From Labyrinthula sp. Ha (lineage: Eukaryota > Sar > Bigyra > Labyrinthulida > Labyrinthulaceae), in the NCBI GenBank assembly GCA_015227615.1, contig JAALGZ010000057.1, forward strand, positions 62,001 to 126,000: a stretch of 64,000 bases of DNA. Direction: 5' to 3'. Within the stretch, counting starts at the first letter, position 1. Each line of letters starts with the position of its first letter. This document shows positions 25,051 to 37,992 of this stretch, one piece after another. Position numbers and translations under genes: made by a program. The notes under the pieces were generated by a model. The model searched no databases. It had not been told where the DNA came from and saw only the letters and a list, made by a program, of their open reading frames with translations.

Positions 25051-25687
25051 ATAAATATTAATAGTTAAGAAATATTAAAATGTGAAGTTGCCTGGCTCTA
25101 GTGTAGCCGAGAGCCTTTCATGCTCCCTGCGTCTTTAAAAATATCCCCATCACTCGGCCCTCCCTCCCCACTCGGCCCTTGATAAAGATGAGGATCGATT
25201 TGAATCTTTTTCCATAGCTTGAATACAGAAACTTGAAAATATGGGTAGAAGTTAAAAAGTAAATATATGAAGTGACGTGATTAAAAGTTTAGGACAAATA
25301 ATTTTCAAAACTGAAATTCAGAAGATTTAGATTTTTTGTTAAAATTAAAATTTAAAAATTAAGTGGATTCGTCATCCAATCTAGGTGCAGTTTTTTATCC
25401 AAAATAGCTTTCTTTTTTCTTGAAATATACATCTTTGAGCCTCATCTCTTTCTTCCCAATAATCCTGAATCTTGACTTTTACCTTGGATAAATCCTCCAT
25501 TTTCAACCTTCTGAGCAGCACTAAATCTTGTAAATTCTTGTTTAATCTTATAAAATCTTGTAAATTTTTGTGTTTTCAAGGTACTAACTATGTCCTGTTT
25601 AATGTTTTATCATGTAACTGTCATTATTTGTAATTTTTAATCTTCATTTTGTTGGTTTAATTTTTTCAAAAAAATGGGCAATTAGAA

Positions 25688-25729
25688 ATTGGGCCAATGA
25701 AATTTAGGAGTATTTGACTCAGGAGTAAA
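25688..25729. promoter_or_regulatory. Inverted CCAAT pair and near-palindrome before thiolase fragment
   Basis: ATTGGGCCAAT (25688-25698) is a symmetric double CCAAT box. TTTGACTCAGGAGTAAA (25713-25729) resembles the palindrome at 20469. Both are conserved in copy C (55157-55167 and 55126-55142) just upstream of the thiolase start. CCAAT boxes are known promoter elements; a role here is inferred. Confidence 0.4.
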
Positions 25730-25763
25730 AAAACATAAACCGAAATAATCAAAAAATAAAAAT

Positions 25764-25920
25764 ATAAACAAAGTAAAAATTCTTGCACTTAAAAGAACTC
25801 CAATGGCATCATTTGGATCTATTTATTCTCATTTATCAGCTATTCAATTTAGAATTCATTCAACAAATTCTCTTTTTTCTTCACTTACAAATGTTTTGCC
25901 ACAAGATGTAGATGATGCTT
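25764..25920 (+). pseudogene. Thiolase 5' fragment
   Basis: Translates as NKVKILALKRTPMASFGS and continues to DVDDA, matching the first 50 or so residues of the thiolase relic at 53.8-55.1 kb. The start codon is ATA instead of ATG. Homology stops abruptly near 25920, which marks the edge of the A/C duplication. It is a truncated passenger of the duplication rather than a separate gene. Confidence 0.75.
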
Positions 25921-26464
25921 ATTGTTGTGGATTTTGTTTTGTTTAGTTTGGTTTTCAGCTGTTTTTTGGTGGGTTTTGTGAAATATTGTAGTCTTGTTTT
26001 TCTAATATGGCATGATATTCTTGATACTTGATGTAAATTATTCTGGGATTTCAATGTGGGAAATATTACATTAACGTGATATTTTGAGATAATGATTACA
26101 CGAATTTATGATACCGACTTTTGGATAATTGGTGAGATATGAAGTAATATTTGAGATAACAGGCGAGTTTTCTACCTACCAAACAGGGTGGTTGCTAGTT
26201 ATATTGGGTTTTGGATATTTTTGGTATTGAAAGGCGGATATTATTCCAATATTTTGAGAAAAAGTGAAATAATTTTTTTAATCGTTCAGTGAGTTAGTTA
26301 AGAAGAAGTTTAAAGTTCTTTATAAATTTGAAAAAAAGAAGTTCTATTGATTTTTATACCTATTGACACCTGATTTGAAGTGAACTTGAAATTTTACGAA
26401 ATTCCTTTGTGGTATTTAGTAGTTTTTTCTTTCCGGGACGTCTTAAAGGTAATTACAGGAAGAC
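25921..26464. other. Unique AT-rich spacer between copy A and copy B
   Basis: Lies between the end of A/C homology and the start of copy B. No coding or repeat signature recognised. Confidence 0.55.
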
Positions 26465-27339
26465 GATAAACGCAATAACTCTAATCCTTGAGTTTCGTTC
26501 ATAGGCTTTTATAGTCAAACATCACGGTACTTCACTTCCAAATACTAATTCCCATAATTTTCAGGGAGAAAAGCATACAATTTGAATTTCTTGTCGCATT
26601 AAAAATATCGATAGTTAACTGTAGATTTCTAACAACTCTCCTTACCGTTAATATCACAAGGCACCATATAGGACTTAACGTTTAGCGACATATCCGTAAA
26701 AATGCCGAAGTTTTCGGTAAGCATAATAAGTAAAGGTACGTACTGTTTTTTTGGGGAAATTCAACAAAAACCAAAATTTCTCTTCCTGCTAAAGGTCAAA
26801 ACCAAACAAGTAAAAAAAATCCTTATATGAACATAAAAGGTGATACCGATAGAAATAGAATTGACTTTCATGAGTGAACAAAGAATAATTTGTTCGCTGA
26901 ATGTTTAAAACTAGTTGTCTTCTACTTGATGGAGATTTTACGTGGCTGAGCTGTCTAAGATACGTTTTGTTTGTTAGCAGAAGCACTTAAGTTAGGCCAA
27001 AGAAAAGAAAACTTGTCATGTGCAATAAAGTGGTATTAGAGTAATGGTTATTAAACATAATTTTAGATTTTTCCATGTTAAACTTTCTATACGGAGTACA
27101 ATTATTATTAGTTTTCACTTGAGAACAAGTAAGAAATATGAAAAAAATAATTTTCAATGGCTAAAAAAGGAAAAAAATGGGCTAAAAGAATAAAAATTCT
27201 TAAGAACCCGAGATTAAACGATTTTTGTATTGTCATAAACTCCCTCACGTTCATTCTCGTCATAAAAGTTTGATCCGTCATATTTTCCTTGCCGCGAAAT
27301 TCAAATCGACCGGGAAGAATACTTCTCCCAATATGAGGC

Positions 27340-28075
27340 TGATTTTTTGAATAGCTAAGAGTTTTCTAGCGACGCTTTCAAGAGTTGGAAATATCGGTTC
27401 TATATTCTTCACTCTGCAAGAATGTCGGTATTTCCTGCAAAGGCGCCAAGATCCAAATAGCGCAATAACTCTCCACGGTTTGGCTTAAAATTAATAGCTC
27501 CTATTAAGCTATTTGTACCTTTAAACAGTAAGCTAATCTCCAATTTCCTTTTCTTCAATACATTAGTCACTATAGTATCATCTTCTAAACGACTGAAACT
27601 ATCCATTTCTAGCGCCACTTTTTCAATAACATAATTCAACTCATCACTCTCTTGGCAATTGCAAATTTCTCACCACTAGTCAAAGAGGGAAGATATCTTG
27701 AAAATTCATGCCTATTCAATTACTGACCAGGATTTGGAAAGGATATTTTCTACCACGTTGACAACTTCAGTGTTTACTTTGAGCATGAAGTCCGAATATT
27801 GTTGCCCATGCTCATCCATGCCTTCAGATTTCGCAATTTCTCGACAAAATATTACAGAATATTCTCTATATTTTAATTATTTTCCCTCCTGTTATTTATC
27901 ATCAACACTCAACCAGATATAGGTAAACAAATCTTCGAAGAACATAGTTTTGTCAGCCATGGCAAGTCATCAAGCATTGATACGATCAGTCTATATCGAA
28001 CAAAGACATTGTTTTCAATGTAACTGCTTTATAGTCTTCAGCAAAACGTTGGTAGATGTATTTAATGTCAAATGT
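27340..28075 (-). pseudogene. Unrecognised gene relic, copy B
   Basis: Counterpart of 6480-7215. The 76-codon stretch 27639-27409 differs from copy A at only two residues (R to S, A to P). The same breaks are present, so it is a shared fossil of an unidentified gene. Confidence 0.4.
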
Positions 28076-31000
28076 AGTTAGATATTTATCAATTTTTGTT
28101 AGATTGATCCTAATCCGTATAAAGGGTCTTTCTCATTAAATAAAACATATGAACATATATTGTTATGAGTCAAACCGAGTCTCACCAGATAAAGGGAAAA
28201 GAGTGACGACCCTCTTCAGAATATTGTTAAGACATTAGTGATTTTTGGTTTTATTGGGTTCAGGAAAATGTAATATCGAGGATACAGGAATTAAAAAAAG
28301 TCAAAATAAAACATAAGAACATTTTCACCACTCTCACGTCATTATTTCCAAAAGAAAATAAAGAACAACACATACTTCTCTTTAAAATGATACTAATTAC
28401 GTATAATGAATCAAAGTTGAACATACTTAACTTTCCCAAAAAAATCAGTTTCAGCCTAAAATACATCAAATAAATAGCCATAACACAGCTTTTTCAAGAT
28501 TAAACGTACATTTTTTGTTCAATTAAGAAGCATCCTGTTTCTGCAATTTATGTATTTTTTTAACACTTTATCAAGTGTAGAAATAGGAAAAGCATTTATT
28601 TATATATGAAAATAATCAATAATATAACAAAGTTTGTATAATTAAGACTATGAAAAGCCCTAGACTTAACCCTTTTCTTTTCTAAAATCCTGGAAATTTT
28701 TCTTATATAAAGGTAGTATCCACATTTCTTAGTTGATTCGTTGAAATCTGAGTTTTAAATGTTCTGTAGTTGATTCTGAAACCAAGTCATATTCAACCGA
28801 ATAACTATTTCTGAGTTTAACAGGGAGGTTCTTTGATTTTTCTGGAACTAAGCTCAGAGAATTAAAAAATTCTATATATCTTTAGGTGAAAACTATCATT
28901 AAGAGGGTTTCGTTACTAGATATCATCTATTTTAAAAAAATTGAAATTTAAGGTTAACCTTTTTCAGAGTTTCTAAGATCTAGGAAATGGGATACATTGC
29001 TAGAAACTCCATACAGAATACTCTGATTTTGAAGATTTTTTTTCTAAACCTAAATTTACCTGTTTTTTTAGTTGCTCAAATCTGCTTAATCTCTAGACAA
29101 TTATTTATTGAAGTATTGCACGAATTTAAGTTTCAAAAAATAACATTTTCTCCGAATATTTACTTTTCTTAGAAAATACATTAAAAATTTCCTAAAAAAT
29201 AGTATTAAATATTACAAATCTTGTTTTTTCGAAGTTATGGGTAGCCTAGTTTCCAAAATCTAGGGGATTCTAGCAAAACTGAATGATTTCGTATTTTCAG
29301 ATGTGCAGATTTTCAACATTTGACTTTTTTAGTTAAGCTTAGCTCAATTATAGTTAACCAAAAAAAGAAGAACCTTGTGAAATAATTTGAAAAGTAAACA
29401 ATGATTAACTCATATAGATTGGGAGAGAAGAGACCATCTATAGAGCTGTTCTTCGTGATGTTGCGCTTGAATGTATAATTTTATAGAGATTTGTAAACTT
29501 AGTGAAAAGAACCTTTAAAATTAGCCTTTCTTAGGATTTGAAGTGGATATTCTTATCAAATACATTGACAAAGCATATAGTTATTTTTTTCTATGTGAAA
29601 CACATTGTGGGTGCTAATATTGTATTTGAGGAAAATTTCTTGACAAGAACTAAGAAATAATAAATGTGCTATTTCCAATAAACATAGTTTTTAAAACATA
29701 ATATATATTAAACCCGTAAATTTATATGCGAGAGAGAATTAAGTTTAGTTTTTAATATGTTTTGAGCTTTGTAGAAGAACTGAAAAGTTATTATTGATTA
29801 TATGGCCAATATATTGCATTTTGGAAAAACGTTGATAGAACTTTCACTACCCCATAACAACAAAGCCATGAAGTAACATTACTTGCTATAGGTAATAATT
29901 TTAATATACCAACTGTATCTGAAAGTTCAAAGAGATGATGTATCCTTTTTTACTGGTTTCATGTCGTGATAGAATGAATGAGCTACATTTGGTTGTACTT
30001 TGTACCCTACTTAAAATTAACTTTACCAAGCTCTATATTGTCTGTTATAGAATGGAGGCTTAGAAGAGCTCTAATAAAATAATTTTTGTCTTAATCACTT
30101 TAAAATTATCTGAAAATAATCCTTACAGTTACTTGAGGTTACACCCAAAATACAGATTAACCACAAGAGAATAGAATAGAAATGTATCTTTCAGTGCTCA
30201 ATTGAAAAGAAACTAGATTCAGCTATTATGTAAAATACATGGAATAATCCTCATAGGCTAGAAAAACAATTTAAAGCAGAGTTTAGTGAGATATAATGGA
30301 AACAAGAACCTCACTTGAAAATAACAGACGCTCATAAATAGATAGGTACCAACTTTAGCCCTAGCATCAGTTACTAAAACTAAAGATAGGAACTGAAATA
30401 TGTTAGAAAATATTGATTAGAGTACGTTTTCTATTATTTTTTAAAACAAGAAAAAGTAGTTGGTGATAAGAACACCTCACTGAATTTAATGTTTATATAC
30501 CTTATTTTCTTTACGTTTTGTATTATAAGTATGTAGACCCAAAGTTTAACGTTAACAATCTTATATTCTATACGGTGAAAAACAAAAATTTTAAATACCT
30601 TCCAAGTAATATGTGGTAGGATTTTTCAAGAAAAGTCTAGGCCGAGATAGATACCCTTTTATATTTTGTTTATGTAATATTATTGCGCTTGTGAGTAAAT
30701 ATTTGTTGTTTTAAAAAATTAAATTCTAGATTAAGTCATTCATATGATTTTTATTTAGGAGTTTTTGGAGAGAAACTTTTAAATATAGGTTAAGCTCTAA
30801 AATAAGTGAGTTTGGGGTCGATTCAACTGCATTTCATTATCAGCATTAGCCACCAGTTCCACTGTTATAAAGTATTTATTGCTCTTAACGGTTTCAAATA
30901 AGATAAATGTGATAGAAATGTACTCTGAGAAAAAAATAGTTTCCAATGAGGCTATAAAAATATTTTAAATAATACTGTTTAGTTGTCTAGACTGTTTGAA

Positions 31001-32080
31001 TCAATGATCTGTAGTTTCAGTAATATGATTAACCCTCATGAACATATTATTTGGTGTACATTATCTATCTCGGGCAATGTAAAGCAGGAGGGTGATGTGA
31101 ATGTTTGAAGGCCACTAGAAGCCTGGAAAGATAGAAAGAGTTAAAGTGGCACGAACCAGAATGAGCAAAGGGGAGTCTTCTCGGGAGGTGAATCTATATC
31201 GCGGCTCTTTATTTACACTGGACAAAAAACAAATCATTACCAAACTTAAAACTCACCTACATCAATGACTAAATACTCAATATTAAAGAACTTTCGTCTC
31301 ATTGAGGATATTCTAACAGAGACTATATACTTAAAGCAATATCAATGTTTGTGTAGTTTAACTTGACTAAAACTAAACAGAACATATGGCTAGATATTAC
31401 GGGTTTTATGTCTTGATAAGATTGAACTACTCTTCGTGGATAGAAAAGCAAAAGCTTCAATTCATAGAATACAAACCTTAATATATGGTGTTTAATTTTT
31501 TTCCTTTCTTTTTCTTCTATTGCTTGACGGATATACCAAAAGCAAAACTATTCTCAGGCAGGTATCCAAGATTCTGTAAGACTTAACCCTGTCGTTATAC
31601 CATTTATAGTTCCAAAGTGAAATATTCAATTTTAGAATTATTCCAGTAGAAAAGCCGAGACAATATAAAGTTCTTGATAGATTTACCGACCGTAATAAAT
31701 AATTTATCCAATAAAATAATAAACTGAATACAAAGATATCCAAATAAGAATTCTTTTTTTTTCATTTATCATAAGACTCTTAATATTATTAAACATAACT
31801 AAACTCATTTTTCAAGACACTTTAAATATTATTCTAAGATGAAATATTTCAATCTTAATAATCAAATAAAATATAGCCTTACAAAATAAGAACAAAGTTT
31901 TATAAACTGTTTCTAATTCATGAATTCAAGTTGCAAAATATCAAAATTCATTAATATTCTTACACTTTCAGATGAAGATATTATTATTCTAGTAGGCTTA
32001 AAAACATAGCATAAATTCTTTTAGTTAAGACCCTATAATAAAGCAAAATTAAAGATTGTTCTTAGATTCTTAGCTATTTT
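28076..32080. other. Non-coding core of duplication copy B
   Basis: Counterpart of 7216-11230; AT-rich, no gene supported. Confidence 0.6.
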
Positions 32081-32149
32081 CACGCTATTATTTTTCAAAT
32101 TGAAGCTAGACGGTCACAGAAAATACGAACTCATTAATATTTTAAAACT

Positions 32150-32431
32150 GGTGCTGATGAACTTTAAATTTTGAAGCTGAAAGACTTATGTCTGCTGTAT
32201 GTAAAATTTAGAGGTAATAAATATTTTAAAACACAAATTTTGTCTCATGGAGAAGAAAATTATTTAACTTTTCTGTTGAGTAGAGGCAAAAATAAAACTA
32301 AAGTTATTCATTTTTATTATATTGGTGATTCAGTTCGAGTTAAAGATTTTATTTATTCTATTGGACGCTTCTGCAAGGAAAAGAATGTAAAACACATAAA
32401 GAAAACTATTAAGCATATATCTTTATCTTAA
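32150..32431 (+). pseudogene. Unrecognised gene relic, copy B
   Basis: Open for 86 codons (LKDLCLLYVKFRGNKYF ... IGRFCKEKNVKHIKKTI). Copy A has breaks in the same stretch. The better preservation here and protein-like codons suggest a real ancestral gene, but no domain is recognisable. Downstream to about 33400 the relic dissolves into AT-rich DNA. Confidence 0.35.
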
Positions 32432-34084
32432 TGAAGCAACTTTGAAACACAGAAAAATCACAGTACATTTTGAAAATATAGAAAAAAAATCTATAAAATT
32501 GTTTTATGTTTCTTTAGTTAATATATAAATGGGCAGAATCCTGAGCACTTAAGAATAAACACATATCGTCAAGAAGTATAACTGAAACGGAAATCATGGT
32601 TAGAATATTTTGGCTTAGTTGAATTAAGATAAATTCCAGTGAAAGAAGCACAAAAACTTATGCAGATAATTATAGCAAGAACATTCTGTGATTAAATAGG
32701 GTATTGGATCAGTTAACTCCAATTAAGCTTTTGCAGAAGTTTAATTAACTTATGAACAAAGATATTCTAAAAATTTAGAAACCAACTCTTAAGAAATATA
32801 TTAGTAATTCCAAGCAAAAATAAATGGATTCAGAAGAACAAAACAAGGTATATAAATTCTTTATCAAATAAATAGAAAAGGTTCTTTTTACAAATTAACA
32901 AAAAGCGTTTTGTATTTCTATTGGATTGATATAAAAAAGCACATATCCAATTCTTGCTAGTAATTTTTATCCAGTGGATAATAATTAATATACAGTGATT
33001 AGGAATTATAAACCAGTTTCTTCAAAGGACTCTTAATGACTATTGTGATATGTTTCCAAATAAAATTGAACGTCTTGATAATATTCTTCGATAGCAGCTA
33101 AGAAAAATATCTATGATTGCTGTGTTCTAAGGGCCAGTTGGTCGAATAAATTGTCTTGGACTTTTCTTTTTGGTTGGTTATTCTATGAATGACTTAAGAC
33201 TTAGTAATGCACCATTATACTATGTAACGGTGCTTAACGTTAATAAGTGTTTTGCACTTATATCACACTATTTTATTTTGTATTTGAAAAGCAGTAATAA
33301 TAATCATAATATGTATTCAAAGATAATTATAGAATATCAACAAAAATAAGAAAGTTGAGATTTATCTTGGAGGTGGAGCAGTATAGAATAAAAATATGGT
33401 CAATAAAAACAAACAATATTTTTTTCTGAGAGTCATAAAAAGAAGAAACACAAAGTGTTTATTTTGAAGTTTGCAGCAACTGTTTGTATTTATTAAAGTT
33501 TATTGGGTTTATTTCAGATTTATATGGTGACAAATGGATCAGAATAATCCAAGACAGATTTTTTTTTAACTATATGTTTAATAAAGATAAAGTTAAAAAA
33601 GATAGTAGATCATACAATATATTTTGTTTGGAATTGCTTCTTTAACATAAAGTAATACTTTGCCTTGTCATAAACAAAACACTTAAATATTGAATAAATT
33701 TGAACATGAATACTTAGTTTTTGTTCATTGAATCAGATTTTCTATCAAGCTTTTAAATCACATTATCTTCAGGAAATATATGTTTTTTGTGTAAATATAC
33801 CAACAGATTATTTAGGAAAGATTTTTTGCTATGAATAACTTGAATAGTTTTCTTACTTTCATTGGTACTATGAGTTAAACCAAGAACATATTTGTTTTAC
33901 AATAGATATAGTTGAACTATTCTTTTTTATTCTCTGAATAAAATAAACTTTCCGGAATAAAGTTATATAATTTCAGCGCTTTCTTTATTTAAAAATATGG
34001 AAAACATAAGTTAAAATTAATAAGCAACATTTTTCCCAATACAAAACTAGATAGGCCTTCAAAAGATTTTTTTTGCAATAAGAA
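32432..34084. other. Diverged arm of copy B
   Basis: Homologous to 11560-12507 plus 16913-17401 with several indels. It contains the empty copia target site at about 33605-33625 and some sequence (about 33030-33260) not seen in copy A. No gene recognised. Confidence 0.55.
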
Positions 34085-36732
34085 CTAATGAAACTTATTA
34101 AATAAACTTTCAAAGAAGTTATTTCTCTTTTTAGTAGGTTTAAGAATAACTTCTCTGTTTGTATCAAGAATTTCGAAATCCTCGACAGTTCTGTTTCTAA
34201 ACTTTGGTATTATAATTTCAAGTAAGTTATTCAAATATTCTTTATGATTACTTTGAACTAAAGTGAAAGCTATAGATTTATCACTTGATATAAAAATATC
34301 AAAAACATATTCTGTTCCAAAAATCATACGTGCAAAACCTTTATACACAAAACTTTGAGTAATTCCTTCTTGTGATTTAAACAAGTTTACAAGAATAACA
34401 AAAGTAGATAAAAGAAGAAACCTTCCAAAAATAAGTTCTGAAAGAAGGTTTTATTTTTGATTTATTTAGTTCAGGAAGTAATTCAGGAAGAATAAAAACA
34501 TCATTTTCTATTTCTACAGGTATCAAAACCAAATTTTTCAAAGCCAAACTTAAAATATATTTCTTTTCTTTATCAGAATATTCTTTTAATAAAATATTAA
34601 AAAGTTCTTTATTTAATTTTCCTTTGTCAACATAAATTCTATATAAAGAAAATTTATTACTTGGAATCCGAAAAGCAAGTTCATGAAAATTTGGATCTCT
34701 TATAAACTTACCTAAAGCTTGAGCAAGATAAGAAGGTGCAAAAAATATAAAGTTTTCATCTGCTTCCAAATCTAAATCAGGAAAATAACAAATTAAACCA
34801 GCTTTTCAATATATTTCAAGCATATCTTGAACTTCCGAAACTTCAAAACCACAAGAATAAGATTTATCTTCAAATTCCTTCAAAGTCATAATATTTGTTT
34901 GTTCTCGACAATTATCAAGGAAAATAATTTTTGCAGTTTCTATTCTAAAGTTAAGAAAATTTTCTTTATTTATTCCAGCTGCTCCAGAAACAAGACTTTT
35001 TATTTTATCTTTTATATCCTTTTTCTCTTGAGAATCTAATTTTGCATTCTCAATAGGAAAAAATATATTCATATCATTTTTCAATATATTTAACTCAGAA
35101 GAAAGACTTTTAACAAAGTTTTGAAGTTCTTTTTGTATTCTTTCTAGATTTGTATCTTTAATATTTTTTCTGTTATATCTTCTTAAATATGTACCAATAA
35201 AAATAACTGGTGCTTTTTCTGTATTTTTTAAAATACTTTCACACCAAAATTTTAACCTAAATAAATCATTTTGAGATATTTTTGTCATATTAAAAACTAG
35301 AAAATAAAGAGAATTTGAATTCATAAAAATATGATGAATAGAAGAAAATATTTCTTGTCCACCAAAATCATAAATACGAAAATAAACATCTTCTGAATTA
35401 AATACTGCGGAAGCATCTTTAAATCCAGTTACAAAACTTTCATCCAAAACAGTTTTAGAAACAAGTTCTTCTTCAAAATCAAGTTTGTATTTAGATTTTG
35501 GAATATCTTCTAAATTAAACTCTTCAAAAGAAGTATATGGAATGTAGTCCTTAATTCGCTGTATACTCAACTCATATTTTGATATTGGGTTCCAGTCGTA
35601 ACTATTTGGATTTATACTAAAAACATCAATATCATTTAATAAAAGAGTTGACTCAAAATTTAAAATAAATTTCCTATTGAACAAACTTCTTATTGTAGAA
35701 GTTTTTCCTGTTCTTCCATCTCCAATAAAAAACACAGAAACTTCGTTTAGAATAGTTGGATATTCATACTTATCTCTTAGCTGTGCTTGAACATTTTTTC
35801 AATTTATTTTGAAGTTTTTTTAAATCAAAAACAAATCCTGATACTTCATATACAATTAGATTAAAGTGTGAATTAATTAAACCTTGTACATCTCTTTCTT
35901 CATCTTTGGAAAACTTCATTGGTTTAATACGTAAGCTAATAATAAAAATAGAAATATGAATACATAAAATTCAATAAAAAATGCTGAGTTCTTAATAATC
36001 TTTTTACAAGGGAAAGTATTTTTTTGGAGTTCATAGAAATACTTTTTTCTTGTACGCTAGAAAACTAAGGCAAATATAAGAAAAATACTATAAGGTTCTC
36101 AAAATATTCCTTTTTGAAATAAATTCTAAAATATTGGATAAAATTTTTGTTTCTAAATTATTATTTTCCAATCTATTATTAGTTAGTAGAAAAAAAAAGT
36201 ACCTTAAAGAATGAATATTTTGTTCTCTTAGAAAGTTTGTAAAGCTTTTCCCTTTTGGAAGAACACAACCAATATATCTAAAGTAAAGAAATAAAAAAAT
36301 GTACGAAGTATAACTTATATTCCACTTATTCTTCAAAGGCAATACATCTGAAAAATTTTCCTTACTAAAACTGCAATAGAAGAATCTAAATTTAATAATA
36401 TAGGAAATATACATTAGCTGATTTACTTTTGGGAATTTTTTTCTAAAGAAATATAAAGCTTTTCTTACTGCATAAAAAGGGCAATAAACAAATCTGAAAA
36501 TTTATATTTAATCAAAGTTCTTACTTAAGTATTGTTATTTCTTCTGCTGTCTCAAATTGTTCGTGAAAAGCTTTAACTTCTAGTTCAAACCGATCTTCCT
36601 CTGCAATATTATGTTCCTCATCATAAGACCTAAACTTTATATGAATAATAACCGATACCATTGAAGGGTAAACATATAATTAAGTTCTCTGGTTGAGAAC
36701 TGTTGTTTTATTAATGGGGCTCTAAAAGACAT
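34085..36732 (-). pseudogene. LRR-Roc-COR GTPase pseudogene, copy B
   Basis: Start ATG 36732 (MSFRAPLIKQQF), with the same short introns and LRR exons as copies A and C (for example a 5' splice site GTAAGA after the first LRR segment). The Roc domain is present at 35735-35300 (GDGRTGKTS, DFGGQ). It is broken at least three times: a frame change near 35795, a TCA-to-TGA stop near 34804 (after LEIY), and an 11-nt deletion near 34435. From about 35387 down to the 3' end it is almost identical to copy A, whereas the 5' half (LRRs and start of Roc) is much more diverged. That abrupt change is the mark of gene conversion or unequal exchange. Residual function of an N-terminal fragment cannot be excluded. 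Confidence 0.82.
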
Positions 36733-37126
36733 TTCACTTTGGATTTCGATTTATTTGGAATTCTAGTCTATAGTAATGCAAGATTGTGATTCTATATTTG
36801 TTATAGATTGAAACATTCAACGGTTCTCTTTGATAAACACATACTATTACATTACAAGATAACATTACTGTAAATATCATCTGAAAATTGATCTAGAAAT
36901 AAAATAATCAAACTTTAAAATTATTCATTTACTCGTTTCCCAGCAATTACTGCGAATTAGAAGATAATACTTATTCCAATTTAAAGATTTCAACATAATC
37001 TTTAAACTTCTCCGCTTTGCTTACAAATTACATGTCTCTACATTTTCAATGCACATTTCCTTTTCTTATTGAAGTAATTTCAAAGATGAATCCATTTTAT
37101 TTCTCTACTTAGTTGTAATATGTGTA
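36733..37126. other. AT-rich intergenic
   Basis: 5' flank of copy B; no match to the copy A/C promoter region was seen and no gene is supported. Confidence 0.5.
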
Positions 37127-37211
37127 ATGGGAAAATATATTATTTTAGGGTTTTTTGGTAAGTTAATAAACACTTTTTGGTTCTTGGCTTTCATTGCAGC
37201 TTTATTTCGTG
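37127..37211 (+). other. Possible short spliced exon pair cut by the Ty3/gypsy insertion
   Basis: ATG at 37127 opens MGKYIILGFF. GTAAGT at 37158 and CAG at 37199 bound a 42-nt candidate intron, and the frame continues ALFRELWSMK across the pre-insertion junction into 47039-47070. Good splice sites, but only about 26 codons, so this may be chance. Confidence 0.25.
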
Positions 37212-37501
37212 TGGATCAAAATCTAGGTATTAATCTTCTAGGTTTTGTGTCTAGCGCTATAAGGGTTATGTTCTTAATCTTAAAGTTCAAGCCGAATGTA
37301 TAGCTATTATCTTCTGGTGCTGTCAAGAGTCTCTAGATATCCCCTTGTTCGTATTCGTTATTCCTTTTTATTATTCTGTTGGTTTTTTCGATTAATTCTT
37401 ACTTTGGCCAATCCTGGCACTTATTTTATCCAATAATATGCTATATATCTAACCAATCATATTAATATATATAAATGAAATACAAACCTCATAACAATAC
37501 A
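37212..37501 (-). repeat. 3' LTR of Ty3/gypsy element
   Basis: TG...CA ends. On the minus strand it is preceded by a purine tract (GGGAAGAGGGGGA, 37502-37515) suited to plus-strand priming. AT-rich, unlike the internal region. Confidence 0.92.
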
Positions 37502-37992
37502 TCCCCCTCTTCCCATAAATGCGTGACTCCACTTTGTCTGAGCACTAACTGTATTTCATAACTTCTTCCAAATCTACTCGGGTTGACCTGTTCCCCCAAC
37601 TGGAGCCAACCTTTTCGCAACCCGCTCAAATGCGCAAAAACCTCCATGAGTACCGCGCCTTCTCCAAATGCGCGCCTAATCCATTCCAGTACTACCGGCG
37701 GCTTTATTCCTTCACGAATTCTATCAGCAAAGATCATTCTTCGTTCCTGGATAGCCGCCTTATCTATATCTCCTAGCGCCTCGCGTTCTTTGAAAAAGTA
37801 CAATACTTCGTGGGATCGCTGGAATAGCCGTCCAAGCGATCCTCTTATTTTTCCCCGTGGAGTCATCTTTATCCATGTCCAGGTATGGAATACTTCATAC
37901 CCCATGTTTTCCATAAATTGAAGGACGCGCCCTAAGTTCCTGGCGCGGTATTCATACCGCCACAAATCGCGGCCGTAGGTTTGCGATTCCAA
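37489..37992 (-). CDS. Ty3/gypsy element: MT-A70-like adenine methyltransferase frame (fossil part)
   Basis: 167 codons. MENMGYEVFHTWTWIKMT matches the W/M-G-[YF]-x-x-x-x-x-x-W-[VI]-K block of the METTL3/METTL14/METTL4 family. LGRLFQRSHEVLYFFKER fits the following G-x-x-x-R-x-x-x-H/S-H-E-x-x-L block. KPPVVLEWIRRAFGEGAVLMEVFA and GWLQLGEQVNP fit the conserved KP-x-x-x-x-x-I-x-x-x-x-P-x-x-x-x-L-E-x-F-A and G-W-x-x-x-G-N-x-x C-terminus. MT-A70 enzymes methylate N6 of adenine in RNA or DNA. Activity is not asserted here. The frame ends at the edge of the 3' LTR, so it is part of the element, not a neighbour gene. Host genes in this window are far more AT-rich, again tying it to the element. Confidence 0.8.
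   Translation of the reverse strand: MESQTYGRDLWRYEYRARNLGRVLQFMENMGYEVFHTWTWIKMTPRGKIRGSLGRLFQRSHEVLYFFKEREALGDIDKAAIQERRMIFADRIREGIKPPVVLEWIRRAFGEGAVLMEVFAHLSGLRKGWLQLGEQVNPSRFGRSYEIQLVLRQSGVTHLWEEGDVLL

Larger units (their letters stand above)
26465..36732. repeat. Segmental duplication, copy B
   Basis: Direct repeat of 5606-20055 without the copia insertion. The core 27170-32080 is almost identical to copy A. Local substitution clusters (28090-28135 and 28788-28845) interrupt that identity. The right arm ends in the LRR-Roc-COR pseudogene. Confidence 0.9.
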
